A DNA stretch of 64,000 nucleotides from NCBI GenBank assembly GCA_039881045.1, contig JAYWVB010000007.1:248001-312000 (forward strand), read 5' to 3'. Positions 45,535 through 57,234 of this stretch are shown here, in pieces. The stretch's first letter is position 1. Each line of letters starts with the position of its first letter. This stretch comes from Chaetomium olivaceum. Taxonomy: Eukaryota; Ascomycota; Sordariomycetes; Sordariales; Chaetomiaceae. The translations under genes were made by a program, and so were the position numbers. Below the pieces are notes generated by a model. It searched no databases. It saw only the letters and a program-made list of their open reading frames with translations, and was not told where the DNA came from.

Positions 45535-46116
45535 TCAACAATTATTTGAACCGCTGTGGAGATCTCGGTGGGTAAGACGGAGCTAAGTAAAGCCGCGTAG
45601 GGCGATGGAGTCGATGCAACAACAGAAAGATATGGATTAGGACGAGGAAGATAGAAATACAGTTTGGACTATAGCTGTAGACGCGGCGAGCGAGACGATT
45701 CAACGCGTAGGACAACCGACGGATTATAACTTCAACAAAGAAATGGACATTGTAAAGGTAGAATTTCAACCAGAACTTGGATAGTTTAGGGACGAGATGA
45801 CAGAGGAAGTCCCCAGGATAACGGTCTAGTTGACCTAAGAATTGTCGCAAGTGCGAGAGAAGATTAGGTAAGGTAGATACCTCGGCTTAAATACAATAGT
45901 ATGGCCTAGCGCTCGCCCATCTCTGCACCGCTGCGGCAAGATAGCCCTTCTTCATGAGAAGGCCTTTAAGTGTACTATCGGCATCATTACAGGAGGCGGC
46001 TTTTTGTCCTCAAAGCTACAGTACCAGTTCTAGACCCTTCTGGGCAGACACAGAGCTTTTAGAGGCAAGACTGCAACGCAAGGTAGTTCGAGGTACATAC
46101 ATGGCTACCTACCTAA
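45535..46116. other. Intergenic, nothing recognised
   Basis: AT-richer spacer upstream of the unknown gene. No gene or repeat recognised. Confidence 0.5.
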
Positions 46117-46488
46117 TTATCGGTACACGAATGATGATATATCACAACTGGAACCTTTGGCGACTTTGCCAGACACCCAGTCCAATTTCATCTTGAGCTC
46201 TTCCTTCATTGCGGCCACCTCATCCGTCGCGACCTGAGTACGGAAAGCATTACGGGACTCGTCCGCAATCAATTTAAGCCTCCCCTCCCCTGCGCAGCTG
46301 AGGAACATTCCAGGCTGCAGAGTCTTCTCGTCTCTCGTCATCCCTTCAGCAGCCAGTCGCTTCGGGGCGCTGGGGCGTAAGATCGGCCATGCCACCGATC
46401 TCGGGGCGGGCTTCAAGCGCAGCGACTTGTTTGTAGGCAACACGATCGGCCTGTTTTTCTTCTTCGTTTCGCGACTAAGCTTTCGCAT
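46117..46488 (-). CDS. Possible small basic protein, weak support
   Basis: An uninterrupted 123-codon frame on the minus strand, with a basic N-terminal half (RETKKKNRPIVLPTNKSLRLKP) and an amphipathic C-terminal half (VAAMKEELKMKLDW). It lies head-on to the aldo-keto reductase pseudogene. No homologue is recognised and no intron is needed. It may be a real small gene or chance. Confidence 0.25.
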   Translation of the reverse strand: MRKLSRETKKKNRPIVLPTNKSLRLKPAPRSVAWPILRPSAPKRLAAEGMTRDEKTLQPGMFLSCAGEGRLKLIADESRNAFRTQVATDEVAAMKEELKMKLDWVSGKVAKGSSCDISSFVYR

Positions 46489-46499
46489 GGCGGTGTATA

Positions 46500-47125
46500 C
46501 GCTGGCCTCCGGGGCGACAGATCCAAAGCAAGTTTACGCTGGTCTGGGCGCACGAGAAGGATAAACTCCCGTTCAAACCCGACCAGATCACCGAGGACCA
46601 GGCGAAAGGGTCCATTAGCAGAGCCTCGAGCATCTCAGGGTCGACTACTTAGACGCCTTCTTCCTCCACATCTACTTCGACAACAACGCCGAGCTCATCG
46701 CTACGAAGGTCTTTGAGACCTTCGTGCCGCACACCATCCGCCGCCTTGCCGTTTCCAACTTCAATTTCCCCCGGGCCGTAGTTGAGGGAGCTGTACGACG
46801 CCGCGACTGTGAAGCCGAGTTTTGTGCAGAATGGTTCTCCAAGGAGACAAGATTTGACTTTGACGTGAGGGGGTTCTGCGCCGAGCACGGCATCACCTAC
46901 TAGACATTATGGATGCCCAGGCACAACCCAGAGGTCCTGGAGTCTGAGATCCTTGCGTCTGTGGCCGACAAAATTGCACATCGAGAAGGAGCTCACCATC
47001 TTCGCTCTCATCGTGGGCCCGGGAGGCACACAGGTGCTCGACGACACGGCAAAGTCGGAGAGGATGATGCGTGACGTCAAGACGGCGGCCGAGGTTCGGT
47101 ACCAATGATGAGGCGCTGCTGGGCG
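46500..47125 (+). pseudogene. Aldo-keto reductase pseudogene
   Basis: Reading across frames recovers an aldo-keto reductase body: LEHLRVDYLDAFFLH, FETFVPHTIRRLAVSNFNFP, LYDAATVKPSFVQNG, FDFDVRGFCAEHGITY, then NPEVLESEILASVADKI and IFALIVGPGGTQVLDD. The frame shifts at least twice (near 46785 and 46840) and a TAG follows GITY at 46901-46903, where related proteins usually have Gln; CAG to TAG is a C-to-T change. The N-terminal barrel strands and catalytic Tyr/Lys region are not recognisable. Unlike the frame breaks elsewhere, substitutions and missing parts here suggest genuine decay. Confidence 0.65.
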
Positions 47126-47567
47126 AGCTGCAGCCGGATATTGACGAGTTGCACAAATTGCTCAAACAACGTGCTGGTCCAACCCTGTAATGTAGCTGTC
47201 TCCCTCCCTTTAGGCCCCGGGCCAGACAAGTTTGAGGCGGCAGGGGCGGTTGCAATTTTTAAGTATTTAGCAAGGAGCGGATTAGGGAGCCAAGCCAGTG
47301 CGTGGAAGGAAGGCCCATTATCTAGATGGAGTGATATTGAATGGCTCTCCCTTCCACCATGCATGTTAGATCAGGTAGGTATGCACAACAGCTGATCCCA
47401 TGTTATTCCCAGCATGCATCAACTGACTGATCGTCTCATACTCGTTTAGTTCAGATCCAACGCCGCTAGCCTTATGCTCCGGGACTGGCATCCCCACAAG
47501 TACACCTCTGACACAACCCATACCGTGAGACTCCCTCTTAGCCCCTACCGATCTGATCCAAGGTGTA
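47126..47567. other. Spacer between pseudogene and Hel2 3' end
   Basis: Nothing recognised. Confidence 0.5.
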
Positions 47568-50073
47568 CTACCCCCACTGCACCAAAACCTGCTTCTTATT
47601 CTTCTTCTTCCCACCACCTCCACTCCCACTCCCCCCAGTCCCGGCCTCTTGCCCCCCTTCTTGCCCCGCCTCCTGCCCACTCCCACTCCCCCCAGCACCT
47701 GCTGCACCACCACCCCAACTAAACCCCGTCTCCCCGCCCCTCGCAAACCCAAAATCCCTTCTCACCGCGCCCCGCCCATAGCCAAACGCAGTCGTCTGCG
47801 GCTTCGGCGCGGCCGGCAGCGCAGGGAACGCGTCCTCGCCCGACAAGCCCCGACCATTCCCACCACCACCTGTTCGCCTCCCCCCACCTCCACCTCCTCC
47901 CCCACCACTAGAAACAGGAGGAGCAGCAGGTGGCGTCTGCCGTCCCAAAGCCGGCGCCGGCCCGCCAATCCAGCTCGGCTGACTGCCCGCCTGGCCCTGG
48001 GACCTACCCGGGAGCGCAGGGAACGCCGCCGCCGACGCCAAGCCCCTCGAAGGCGGCGACAGAACCGCCGACATGTTGGGCGTAGCAGACGGGGCAGCCG
48101 ACGAGGCGGACGCGCCGGAGGCCGCCGACATGACCGACCCGACGCTGCCGCGGCGGGTGCTATTCTTGAGCTTGAGGACGCGGGTGGAGTGGCGGAGGTG
48201 GGCGGCCGCCGCCTGCGCGTTGTTGCTGCGGTTGGCGCTGCCGCGGCTGGCGGAGGCGGCGGCGGCCCAGCCGGTGGTGGCGGTGGTGGCGCCGTGCATG
48301 CCGTCGAGGGAGGGCAGCGACGGGTAGTCCTCGTTGATGGCGCGCCAGTTGTGCCAGGCGCGGCGGAGGGCTTCGGCCTTGGTTTTGTCGTCGAAGAGGT
48401 CGGCGACTTCGCGGACGAGGGTGCCGAGCGCGGTGGAGGAGGTCTCGGAGAAGAGGGCGAAGAAGGCGGTGATGAGTTGCTCGGGCGTCATGGAGCCGCG
48501 GTTGTAGGTCGAGATGTGCGTGCGGAACGTCGCCATCTTGGTGCTGTCGTTGCCGAGGAGGTTGGCGGCGCGCTCGATCACGGCGCCGTGCCGGGTGAGG
48601 CTGGCGCGCTGTTCCGGGGTGAGAGTGGAGAGGTCGGTGATGCTCAGGTTTTCCATGGCATCGATGATGGGTTGGCCGGCCGGAACTCGGGATTGAGCCG
48701 CGTTACTGGCGGTTGGCCGCGAGGGGCCGGCCGCAGGTCGTGATGGCCCAGTCTGGAGCGCCATCTGTCGCTGGAAAGCGAGCTCGTCTCGCCTCAACGG
48801 TTGCGCTGAGCTGACAGGTAATGGTTCTGCATTGGGATCCGGCCCGCGCCGCCGTTGCTCCCTCGCGTTGCCCCCTCCCCTCCTGTCCTGCTCGTACCTC
48901 TGCCGCAAGTCAAAGTTGGACAGGTCCACCGTCCGGGCATCCCTCCCCTTCGCGAACGACCCACCGTGCTCGCTAAGCTGGTGGGCCTTGAGGTCCATCT
49001 CCGACTCGAACACGACAAACTTCTTCTCGAGACACTCGCGGTCCGAGCACATGTAGTGCTCCTTCTTGAAGTGGTCCTCAAGCGCATTGTAGTCCAGGTA
49101 GTAGTGCGGCTGGCGCGAGTCGCGGCGGTCGCAGAGGAAGCAACGCTCGTGCTTGTTGCGGCAGTGCTCGTACAGCTTATCGCTGTCGTAGAAACGGGCA
49201 CCGCAAAAGCCGCACAGCGGGTGGCCCCGGAAGCCGGTCTGATCGATGGCGCCGGGCTTGTCGTCTCCGTGGCGCATGTGCTCGGTAAGCTCCTTATCGG
49301 CAAACATGTCGTGCTCGTGGGTAAACACTTTCTTGTTGCGGGTGCACAGGTCGCACATTTTCTTGTGGTGTTCGCTCTTGACGTGGCGGTGCAGGTCCTG
49401 CCAGCCGAGACCGGCAAAGTCGCATTCGGCGTCGGGGCAGTTGTAGCGGAGCAACAAAACCGTGTCGCCTACGATGTCCTCGCCGGCATACCGAATGCCA
49501 ATGTTATTGTCGGTGCTGGTAATCTCGGCGTCGGTGTATTCCTCGAAACGCTTCGTTGCGTCGTCGGTGAAAATGACAAACGGGGCGGGTGTCTAGCAAC
49601 CAGTCAGCGGTCTTCCCTTTCCATGGCCAGAATCGGATACCTACTCGGCAATGAGGGCAGTCGTTGTTCTTGTATAGCGCTCTCAAGCGCAGGGCGCAGA
49701 GGTGGCATGTGATGTGGTTGCAGGGTGCGACCGACTGGTGGATCATGGGGTTGGCGCAGATGAAGCAGACCTCCACCTCGTCGTCGCCCCCCTCGTCCTG
49801 GGTGTCATTCTTGACCTTGAAGTTCGGGAGCTTGCCTGCCTGTGGTAGCTTGGGCTCATCGGCGGCGGTGGGTTCTGGTGGTGGTACTGGCTGGTTCTGT
49901 GTGCTCTGGTGGTGCCCTCCTCCCCCTCCTCCTCCTCGGCCCCTCCCTCTGCCGCGTCCCCTTCCACGTCCACGCCCTCTGCCTCGATGGCCGTCACCTC
50001 GGGGTCCCGAAGGTACGTTCTCTGGGGCTCCGCCGCCGGTATTTGCTGGCTCAGCCGGTGCAGCCGAAGCCAT
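47568..50073 (-). CDS. HEL2: RING/C2H2 E3 ubiquitin ligase, Hel2/ZNF598 type
   Basis: Exons 50073-49645 and 49592-47568 join in phase 0 into 817 residues. The N-terminus has an RGRG repeat then a poly-Gly run, followed by a C3HC4-type RING (CFICANPMIHQSVAPCNHITC, CPHCR; the domain ends at the splice site). A tandem array of C2H2-type zinc fingers follows (CDFAGLGWQDLHRHVKSEHH, CGFCGARFYDSDKLYEHCRN, CSDRECLEKKFVVF), then a low-complexity Ala/Ser/Gly tail ending VLVQWG. In yeast and humans this ligase marks the 40S subunit of collided ribosomes and starts ribosome-associated quality control. The finger order matches that family. No frame break. Confidence 0.9.
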
Positions 50074-50818
50074 GCCGAGTGTGATGCTTCCGTTTGTATT
50101 TTCTGGGATGGTGGGGATGTCGTGAGGTTGCGGGATTGCCCCTATCGTCGGCCACGGATGTTCGGTGTTCGGACCTGTTGAGATGATCGTTCTCAGAGCC
50201 GTGACTCAATTCTGGATCGGCGGAATGTTCGTGAAGTGGGCAACTAGAAAAGCGAGAGACGGCAATGGGGAGCTGTTTGTAGCTTGCGGTTGTCGGGATG
50301 GTGGGGTATTTTTAATCAGCAGGCGGCGGATTCTGCCACGGTGCCACCACATGGGCGAAATGTTTCTTATAGCAATGATTGGCACAGCGCATGAGTGGAG
50401 TCTGACCGCGGATCTAGCCGGACGAGGCCGGGGTATCGCCCAGGCACTCGCCGTGTGTGTCACACCTGCGAGACCTGCTTCAGGTATGGTATGTACCCCA
50501 CACTATTTTTTTGGTGGAGGAAACTTCCAAGCAACAACTTTCATCCAGTGACATGGTCTGAGTCAGGCTGTCAGCCCAAACTGCGCCCCCAACACAGGCA
50601 ATTTGTAGCAGCTGTCATGACGACGAGAGATGGCGTCACTTTGAGTCGGCGGGAAGAGGAAGGGTGCGATTGCGACCGAGGCTGCGGCTGCGAAACCGCA
50701 GCAATTGACAATGAACGAGGCGACACTTCATCTGGTTGGAACTTGGAAACCCGAGTCCACATGAGACTGTTTATGGCGGTATGTATGTACATGGGTTGTG
50801 CCATCATCCAATATCCCA
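50074..50818. other. Intergenic between Hel2 promoter and xylanase 3' end
   Basis: No gene recognised. Confidence 0.5.
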
Positions 50819-52152
50819 CTAAGCCTTCGAGCTGCCTCCGGAGGTAATGCCCTCCAAGAAGGAAGTGTAGGCCGCCTTCTTCTGGTAGTTGCTGTTCCAG
50901 AGCAGCGCGTCGCCCTCACCTGAGAACGTGTTGGGGACCCACGAGTACTTGTCAGTAACGCCCTGGTGAGAAAAAAAAGGTCAGCGACAGTCTTCAGTTT
51001 GCAGAGTTGTCCAGGGCACATACCCAAATGGTCATGCCGACACAGCTCGGAACGTTCAAGCAAGCCCGAGCAACACGGCCGTACGCATCCGCAAGCTGCT
51101 GCAGCTTCTGGGCGTTCGAGGGCGTGCGCATGCGGATGTCGATCTCAGTCCACGCAACATCAACCCCCAGATCAGCCGTGACCTTGAGCGCTGCCGTGAG
51201 ATCTTCCTCGGAGGGCGTCGGCGTCGACTGCGTGGGCGTGCTCTCGGTGGTCAGGTGGCCTTGGTAGCCGACGCCGTCAATGCGCACGCCGTACTGTTGG
51301 CACAGCTTCACGATGCGCGCCGCGCCCTGTACCTTGGGGCCCAGGTACGCCAGGTTGTAGTCGTTGTAGTAGAGCTTGGCGGCCGGGTCGGCGGCGGCAG
51401 CGGCCCGGAAGGCGATTGGAATGTAGGCTTCGCCGATTACGCGCAGGAAGACGTTGTCGCGGTAGGTGCCGTCTTCGTTGAGGGCTGAGGAGCTGTTAGT
51501 CAGAGCGGCGCTTAAGGGGCAAAGAAAAAGAAAAGAAAAAGCGAAAGGAGAAGGGAGAGAAAATAGAAAAGAGAGAAGAAAGAACAGAGGTTAGTAAGAC
51601 GCCCCCAACTCACCCTCGTTAACCACATCCCAGTGGTTGCACCGGCCCTTGTACCGCCCCATGACCTGGTTGATGTGGTTGGTCATGACCTGGATCAACG
51701 TCGCATTGTTGAAGCCGCTGTTAGACACCCAGCCGGGCAGCTGCGAGTACCAGACGAGCGTGTGGCAGCGGACGTGCTTGCCGTTCTGCTGCGCCCAGTT
51801 CATGTGCTGGTCGGCCGCGCCAAAGTTGAACTGGTTGCGGTTGGGCTCGGTCGCGTCCCACTTCTGTGCGTTCTCGGGCGTGATAGACCCAAACTCGCTG
51901 CGGATGATGCTGGACTCCTGGTTGTCGTTGCGCACTGTCAGGGAGGTGCCGATGTACTCGCGGCCGGCTGCCACCATGGCCGCGTTGAGGGTTTGCACCT
52001 GGCGGTGGAAGAGTCTGGGTGGGTATTAGCTCTCTACGCCTGTCTAGTAACAGGGTCTTGAGTACTCACTCTTCTGCCTCGTGGTCAACAGGCAAGGGGT
52101 TGGCGGCCGCGAAGCCGCCAAGGGCGAGGGCGACGGAAACGGAGAACTTCAT
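50819..52152 (-). CDS. GH10 endo-1,4-beta-xylanase
   Basis: Four exons (52152-52070, 52014-51614, 51484-51024, 50962-50819) join in frame into 362 residues. A signal peptide of 16-18 residues (hydrophobic core, FAAA) is followed by a short spacer and a full GH10 barrel: GSITPENAQKWD, HTLVWYSQLPGW, WDVVNEAL with the acid/base Glu at the exon 2-3 junction, and WTEIDIR with the nucleophile Glu. Ends SGGSSKA and TAG. No cellulose-binding module. GH10 enzymes cut the xylan backbone outside the cell, so the gene suggests a plant-biomass-degrading lifestyle. CreA-like GCGGGG (52283-52288) and CTGGGG (52581-52586) sequences upstream would fit glucose repression, but are short. Confidence 0.95.
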
Positions 52153-53671
52153 TGTGGTTGTGAGAAACAATGCAATCTGAAAGCTGGTGGGAGCCCATTG
52201 TGAGTATTCCTGAGCACGAATCTCTGATACTTATACGAAAACGCTGTCGTCCGTCAGTCCGGGTTGTTACGGGCCCCAAATTGCGGGGGGCGGTCTTCGG
52301 AGTCGCTCAAGATAGCACCCAGGAGCGTGGTCAGACTGTCGCTATATTTCTGTACCTAGCGAGTGGGTGAATAATCTGGTTAAATCGGGGTTTGGATCCC
52401 CTGTCTTCACAGAGCCGCAGCCGCGCCATTCAAAGCCGGGCCAAGCCAGCCCAAGCCGGGTAAACATGGTCTCAGTCCTTCAGGCTCGCCGTGGAAATGC
52501 ATCCCGAGGCACTGCCCCTACCTTGGGGTTTTACCCCATGGTAAGATCGAGTGGTATGTGATCGGGAGGCGCTCTCCCGTCTGGGGAAATTAAATTTGCG
52601 GTATGCTTTCCCCGGCCCTGATGAGCTTGGCAGCTTCTCGTTTATCCTTCCACTCCACATTCTCCGATCGAGGGTTGATTAACCGCCGTGCGTCGTGGAC
52701 GGTGGACCTGTTGTTTTCCACGAGCACGATAATAGGGAAAGAGAATATACTCAACCAGCACATACTAGGAGCTTTGTATGAACAATACTTAACAACGTTA
52801 TCAGCAGCTCTTTACGATTTACCACTCTCTAGCTGCTGAGCTTGAGGCAACCACGCCGGCCAAATGGTCCAAAACCATCAAGTTGTGCGCGTTCTAGTCG
52901 AGATATGGAGAGCTATTCTTACGACTTTGATGTGACGCTCAATTTAAGTATGTACCCCTGCACAGGGATCGCCCGGCTCGAAAGTGTATGGTGGTTGGCC
53001 CGGGTAGCCGGGATGGTGCTAATGGGACCTTCGCATCGTCATCATATTCTCTACGAATCATCCGGATCCCGGGCCTTGTGAGGGACACTGGCACAAAAAG
53101 TCGAACTCCAAAAGGAAATCAGTCCCTGTAAAAGAAATTAAAAAAACCCATGCGCACGCAAGGGTTGAGAAATATGGAAACCGAGTAACATACGTAAATT
53201 GAATGAAGACGAACCTTCTTTGGACTTCCGCGACTGTTGTTTCATTTCTACAAGTCGAGCTTCTACACTTGGAGTTGCGGTTCTTCTGCCCATAGAGTGC
53301 CCGGTAAGTATATTGCGTTTTGCGTTCGTTGCGGAATAATTTGCGTCGTGAGGTCAAGTACCTATCTTTCTATTGCTCTAGGCCGGTGTCCCGACCAGTG
53401 AGAACATTAGTGTGACACTCCGCCTCCAGCATTCGATGTGAGGGGTTGTTGGGGGGCATGATATTGGTTGCATTGGAGTGGCTTCGCCGCCCAGTGTACA
53501 CAGCCCACCTTGTGCTACCAATCTTCTTCAACTCGGAGCCTCGTAGACCGCCTTGATAACTCGCGCATCTCTTGAGGAGGAGTACCCCGAAGCAGACCAT
53601 CGCATGCATCTTTAACCAATTCATTGCCAGTCCAAACTTTCAATTATCAAATCTCAACTCGATTACCGAAC
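52153..53671. other. Divergent intergenic region
   Basis: Promoter of the xylanase on the left and of the kinase-like gene on the right. No gene recognised. Confidence 0.5.
52227..52234 (-). promoter_or_regulatory. TATA-like box of the GH10 xylanase gene
   Basis: TATAAGTA on the minus strand, about 75 bp upstream of the xylanase start codon. Position and context fit a TATA box. Confidence 0.4.
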
Positions 53672-56074
53672 ATGGCCCAAGAAACCCGCGCTCGCTCACA
53701 GTCTGGTGACATCAACATCCCGGCCCCGACGAGTGAGAATTCGAGAGAGTTCCAAAAGGTAATCTCCAGGATGCTATCTGACATAGCCGACAGCCCACAT
53801 TCTGATGGTCAATAGCCGACTACCCGGCTCATTCGGAAAATCAGCTCGCGGGTGGGTATGCCCATCTTCTGAGATAAAAATCATCAGGCTAACTGTCTGG
53901 TGTAGTTGGCCTTGAAGCGACCAACGACCGAATCTCTGCTCCAGTCCCCATCCGCCGATGTCGGCAAGGAAATAAATGCTACGGTTAGATCCGCCTCAGG
54001 AACAATCCTCGATAGAGAGGCGTGGGAAGAGCACGATCAGTTCAAAGCGGCGTTGGAAGGGGACTATCAGTTGGAAGCTCTTCTCGCGACGTTGGAACGG
54101 GAAGGTGAGTTGGAAGCCTATCTCGAGGCGCTCGCAGAACTCGAAGAAGATAGCGTCGGCCTCGACAAAGGTTGCGGTAATTTGGAGAGGCATTCCAAGC
54201 GAGAGTCTCACTACCAAGAGGCCCCGGGAGACGGCAAATCGGATGAAACCAACCTTAGGTTGCGTCTCGAAAATGCTTGTGTGAGACAAAGAGCATGGAG
54301 ACCGGTTCCTCCCAGCTGGAGAGCTCGAAAAGTTGTTGACGGAACATGCCATTAGACAGACGATTCTGGCAAGCGATCCCAACAGCCCTATCCTAGCCGA
54401 GGTTCTGAGCGCAACTAACCCTGGAGATCCTCCTTTGGGTTCCTTGAGGAAAGTATTCGCCATTTTGACACTCCTAAACAGGGTTCGCGATATCTCCCAC
54501 CTTCTGTCCCAGGGGATCAGGGATGCAAGTCTTCCGGTATCGAAAAGACTGCTAAAAGATATCTGGCCCGAGGATGACCCCCAGGCGCCGACCGAGTTCC
54601 ACAAGACGCAGTGGCAGGTCTTAGCCCCCTTCTTTGAAACGGGCTCGGCGGATTCACCCAGAGTATACCACTATCTGCTAGATGATAGGGTCATCCTCCC
54701 TTTTTATTCACCTAACGACACATCAATTAGAAGAGGCTACAGAAGGGTGCGCAAGGTCAGGATTCACGAGTCGCATATATCCCCCAATTTCTTAGCCTAC
54801 GGCGTAAGTTCTATTCTCCACCCTCTAATATGTATATACAGCTGGGTCTACCATTCTTGTTAACAATTTCCTTCCAGTCCAAGGGCGGTTTCTTTGCAGT
54901 CAAGACAATTTATAGGAGCCCGACGACCGACTGGCGCTTTGCCCACGAGCGCTCGGCTCTGAGACGTTTCAGCGGGCATGATGCTAAAGACAGCTCGCAC
55001 GTGGTTAAGCTGCTCGCAACCTTCCAGCACCGGGACGCATATTCCTTCATCTTTCCCTGGGCGGACAAGCACCTGTCTGAATACTGGCAGTCCGAGCCAG
55101 AGGAACGTCACTCCGGCGTCACTTTGAGATGGCTTGCCGGCCAGTGCCTGGGTCTTGCCCAAGCCTTGCAGGTCATCCATGCTCTGAATGGCCATCACGG
55201 GGACATCAAGCCCACAAACATTCTGTGGTTTTCTGAGGATACTAAAACTGGCTCCTGTCAGTCAGGCGGCGCGCTTGCTAGTTTCTAATTTCGCACTTGC
55301 TCGATTCCAATCGCACAACGACTGTGACAAGTCCAAATCAACAGGACCCCGCAGTGTTTTCCGTACCTACAGCCCTCCAGAGTCCAATTTAACGCGTGGA
55401 TGCATCTCACATCCATGGGATATATGGTCTCTCGGCTGTGTCTGGCTCGAATTCGTCACATGGTACCTGTTGGGATCCGAGGAGGCTTTGACGGAGTTTA
55501 CCAGCGCTCGTAGGCGTCTGGGACAGTTCCAAGACCTGCAGCACAATTGCTTCTTCGCGGTTCAAGAACAGGAGGGCAACGGGTCTCTCATCCAATACAA
55601 TCTAAACCCGGCGGTTAGAAATGTAAGTACCTAATGAGCCTGGGTACCTTCCTTCAATTCCCTCCCGCCTGTCCCGTGATGTTGACGTTTTACCTCACTA
55701 ACTCCGACGAATTAGCAATTCCGAACTCTTCGTCAGCACCCATATTGTTCCGAATTCATCACGGATTTCCTCGATCTGATCGAGTTCGGAATGTTAGAAA
55801 CATCACCGGAAAAGCGCCTCGATTCATCGTCCTGTGTCCAAGCGTTGAACTCGCTGTGCTGGAAGTTGAAACTCGACCACAGTTACGGAAAGCCCAAAGA
55901 CGGGTTTACGCTGAAGACGACGCTGAATATGTGGCCACTGACAGGAGGACCGCCCAAAAGACCGCAGCATTAGACTTGGGCAGACGGAATGCCCTGCCGT
56001 CTACCCAATGGGGGATTAATCAGATCGGCTCGAATTTACGTTACACGAAGAAGCTCCTCCGTCCGAAAAACTGA
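53672..56074 (+). CDS. Kinase-like fungal protein, N-terminal and kinase part (broken)
   Basis: Exon 1 (53672-53758) starts MAQETRARSQ and splices in phase 0 to 53906. Exon 2 holds an acidic helical region (EGDYQLEALLATLEREGELE), shifts frame near 54275, and ends at 54803. Exon 3 (from 54878) begins the kinase domain: GGFFAVKTI (ATP-binding Lys), HGDIKPTNILWF (catalytic loop), then a frame shift near 55255, and VSNFALARF where DFG is expected, so the Mg-binding Asp reads Asn. SPPE and WDIWSLGCVWLEFVTW follow. After an intron (55623-55715) the lobe ends with LETSPEKRLDSSSCVQALNSL. Later sequence is in another frame with a TGA at 56072-56074. Fungal relatives combine such kinases with the segment in the next entry. 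The changed DFG hints at a pseudokinase. The shifts may be sequence errors. Confidence 0.68.
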
Positions 56075-57234
56075 AATCTGTCCCGGTTTAATACGTTTAA
56101 GAGATGGCTTGACAGGCAGGCTGGCGCCGAAATCGACTGGTGGCCCCTCCCGCGAGTACACCCAGAACTCCCACAGGGCCATATGAGGGTTACATGGGTT
56201 GTGAGTATTCTAGATGTAAATGAACGAAGGGAGTAGGACGCTGACTATGGGTTAGTACGGCGGAAGGCAAATGTCCGTAACGCTCGATCCAGATACCGCC
56301 ATGCGTTGGTCGAATGGCTCGACCGGGGACACTGGAAGCACGCCGCCTATCCTCCCGTCCTGGGCAACTCCCCCAGTCGGGACGGGGACGCCCCCCGTAA
56401 GCACAACAATCCAGGGCCAGCTAATAGCCCTTTGGGACCGGGCCTCTCGAAAAATGCCATTTTCCAAAACGGGCGCCACGGCATCCAACCCCCCTCAAAC
56501 CCCACCCGCACCGGCATCCTGGCGAGAAGCCTACCTGTGCGCCGACCGCTGTTGGACAAGCATAACTGAAACCAAGCTCAGCACGCTCTCCCGCATTGAC
56601 ACCATGGACGACGACTGCGCATTCTTCACCACCGAGGCGCGGCGGGTGCTGAACCGCGCCCAGGGCAACCGCCTGCAGCGCTTCTTCTCCTGGCGCTCCT
56701 CGCGCTACGCGTGCGCCTCTCCCAGTTCCACTTCCTCTTCGACAACAGCGATCGCGTCAAGACCTTTCCCTGCGCCGCGCTGGCGCTCGCGCTCGGGAAC
56801 AACACCCACCACCCCCTCCCCGCCGACATCATCTGCCAGGGCTACGAATTCACCGCGCAGCACAGCGAGGTCGACATCCACACATGCAGATCATGGCCGA
56901 GACCATCCTGCAGGGCATACGGCACCCCGCGCTGGGCCGCGGCCAGCGGACGGTGCTGGGCGGGATCCCCAAGCTGAAGGCGCCGCCGGGGCTGAGGAAG
57001 CAGGCGCTGGTGTCTGGGTGGGGGTTCCACGCGGGCCAGGGTCCCTGCGTGGCCAAGATGGGCGGCTGGCTGTCGACGGTCGTGGGCTTGGGGCTGCTGT
57101 TTGTGCCCGTGTGGCTGGCCTCTGTTAGTAAGGTGGATTTGCAGAACGCGTTTGCGCCTGTGAGCTTTTTCGTTACGACGCTGGGCGTCATGGTGGCAGT
57201 GGCATGCCTTGTGCGAGAGGGTGCTGTGGAATGA
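56075..57234 (+). CDS. Kinase-like fungal protein, C-terminal part with two membrane helices (broken)
   Basis: Probably the continuation of the same gene. FKRWLDRQAGAEIDWWPLP then HMRVTWV resembles a segment I recall from large fungal proteins; it splices at GTGAGT (56201) to 56256 (YGGRQMSV). Then comes a long region (DDDCAFFTTEARRVLNRAQG) that shifts frame near 56715 to VRLSQFHFLFDNSDRVKTF and again near 56875 to MQIMAETILQG, GWGFH, and two predicted membrane helices (STVVGLGLLFVPVWLASV and VSFFVTTLGVMVAVACLV), with TGA at 57234. That order (FHFLF, GWG, two helices) recurs in my memory of uncharacterised HET-linked fungal proteins, but no function is known. Short single-base steps explain both shifts. 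Confidence 0.6.

Noticed and set aside
47649..48743. A 364-codon open frame on the plus strand
   Set aside because: It is antisense to the conserved Hel2 coding exon and is Arg/Pro/Gly-rich, as expected from the reverse of GC-rich third positions.
51633..52061. Open frames antisense to the xylanase
   Set aside because: They mirror GH10 exon 2 and have no family likeness; the minus-strand gene has catalytic motifs and phased introns.
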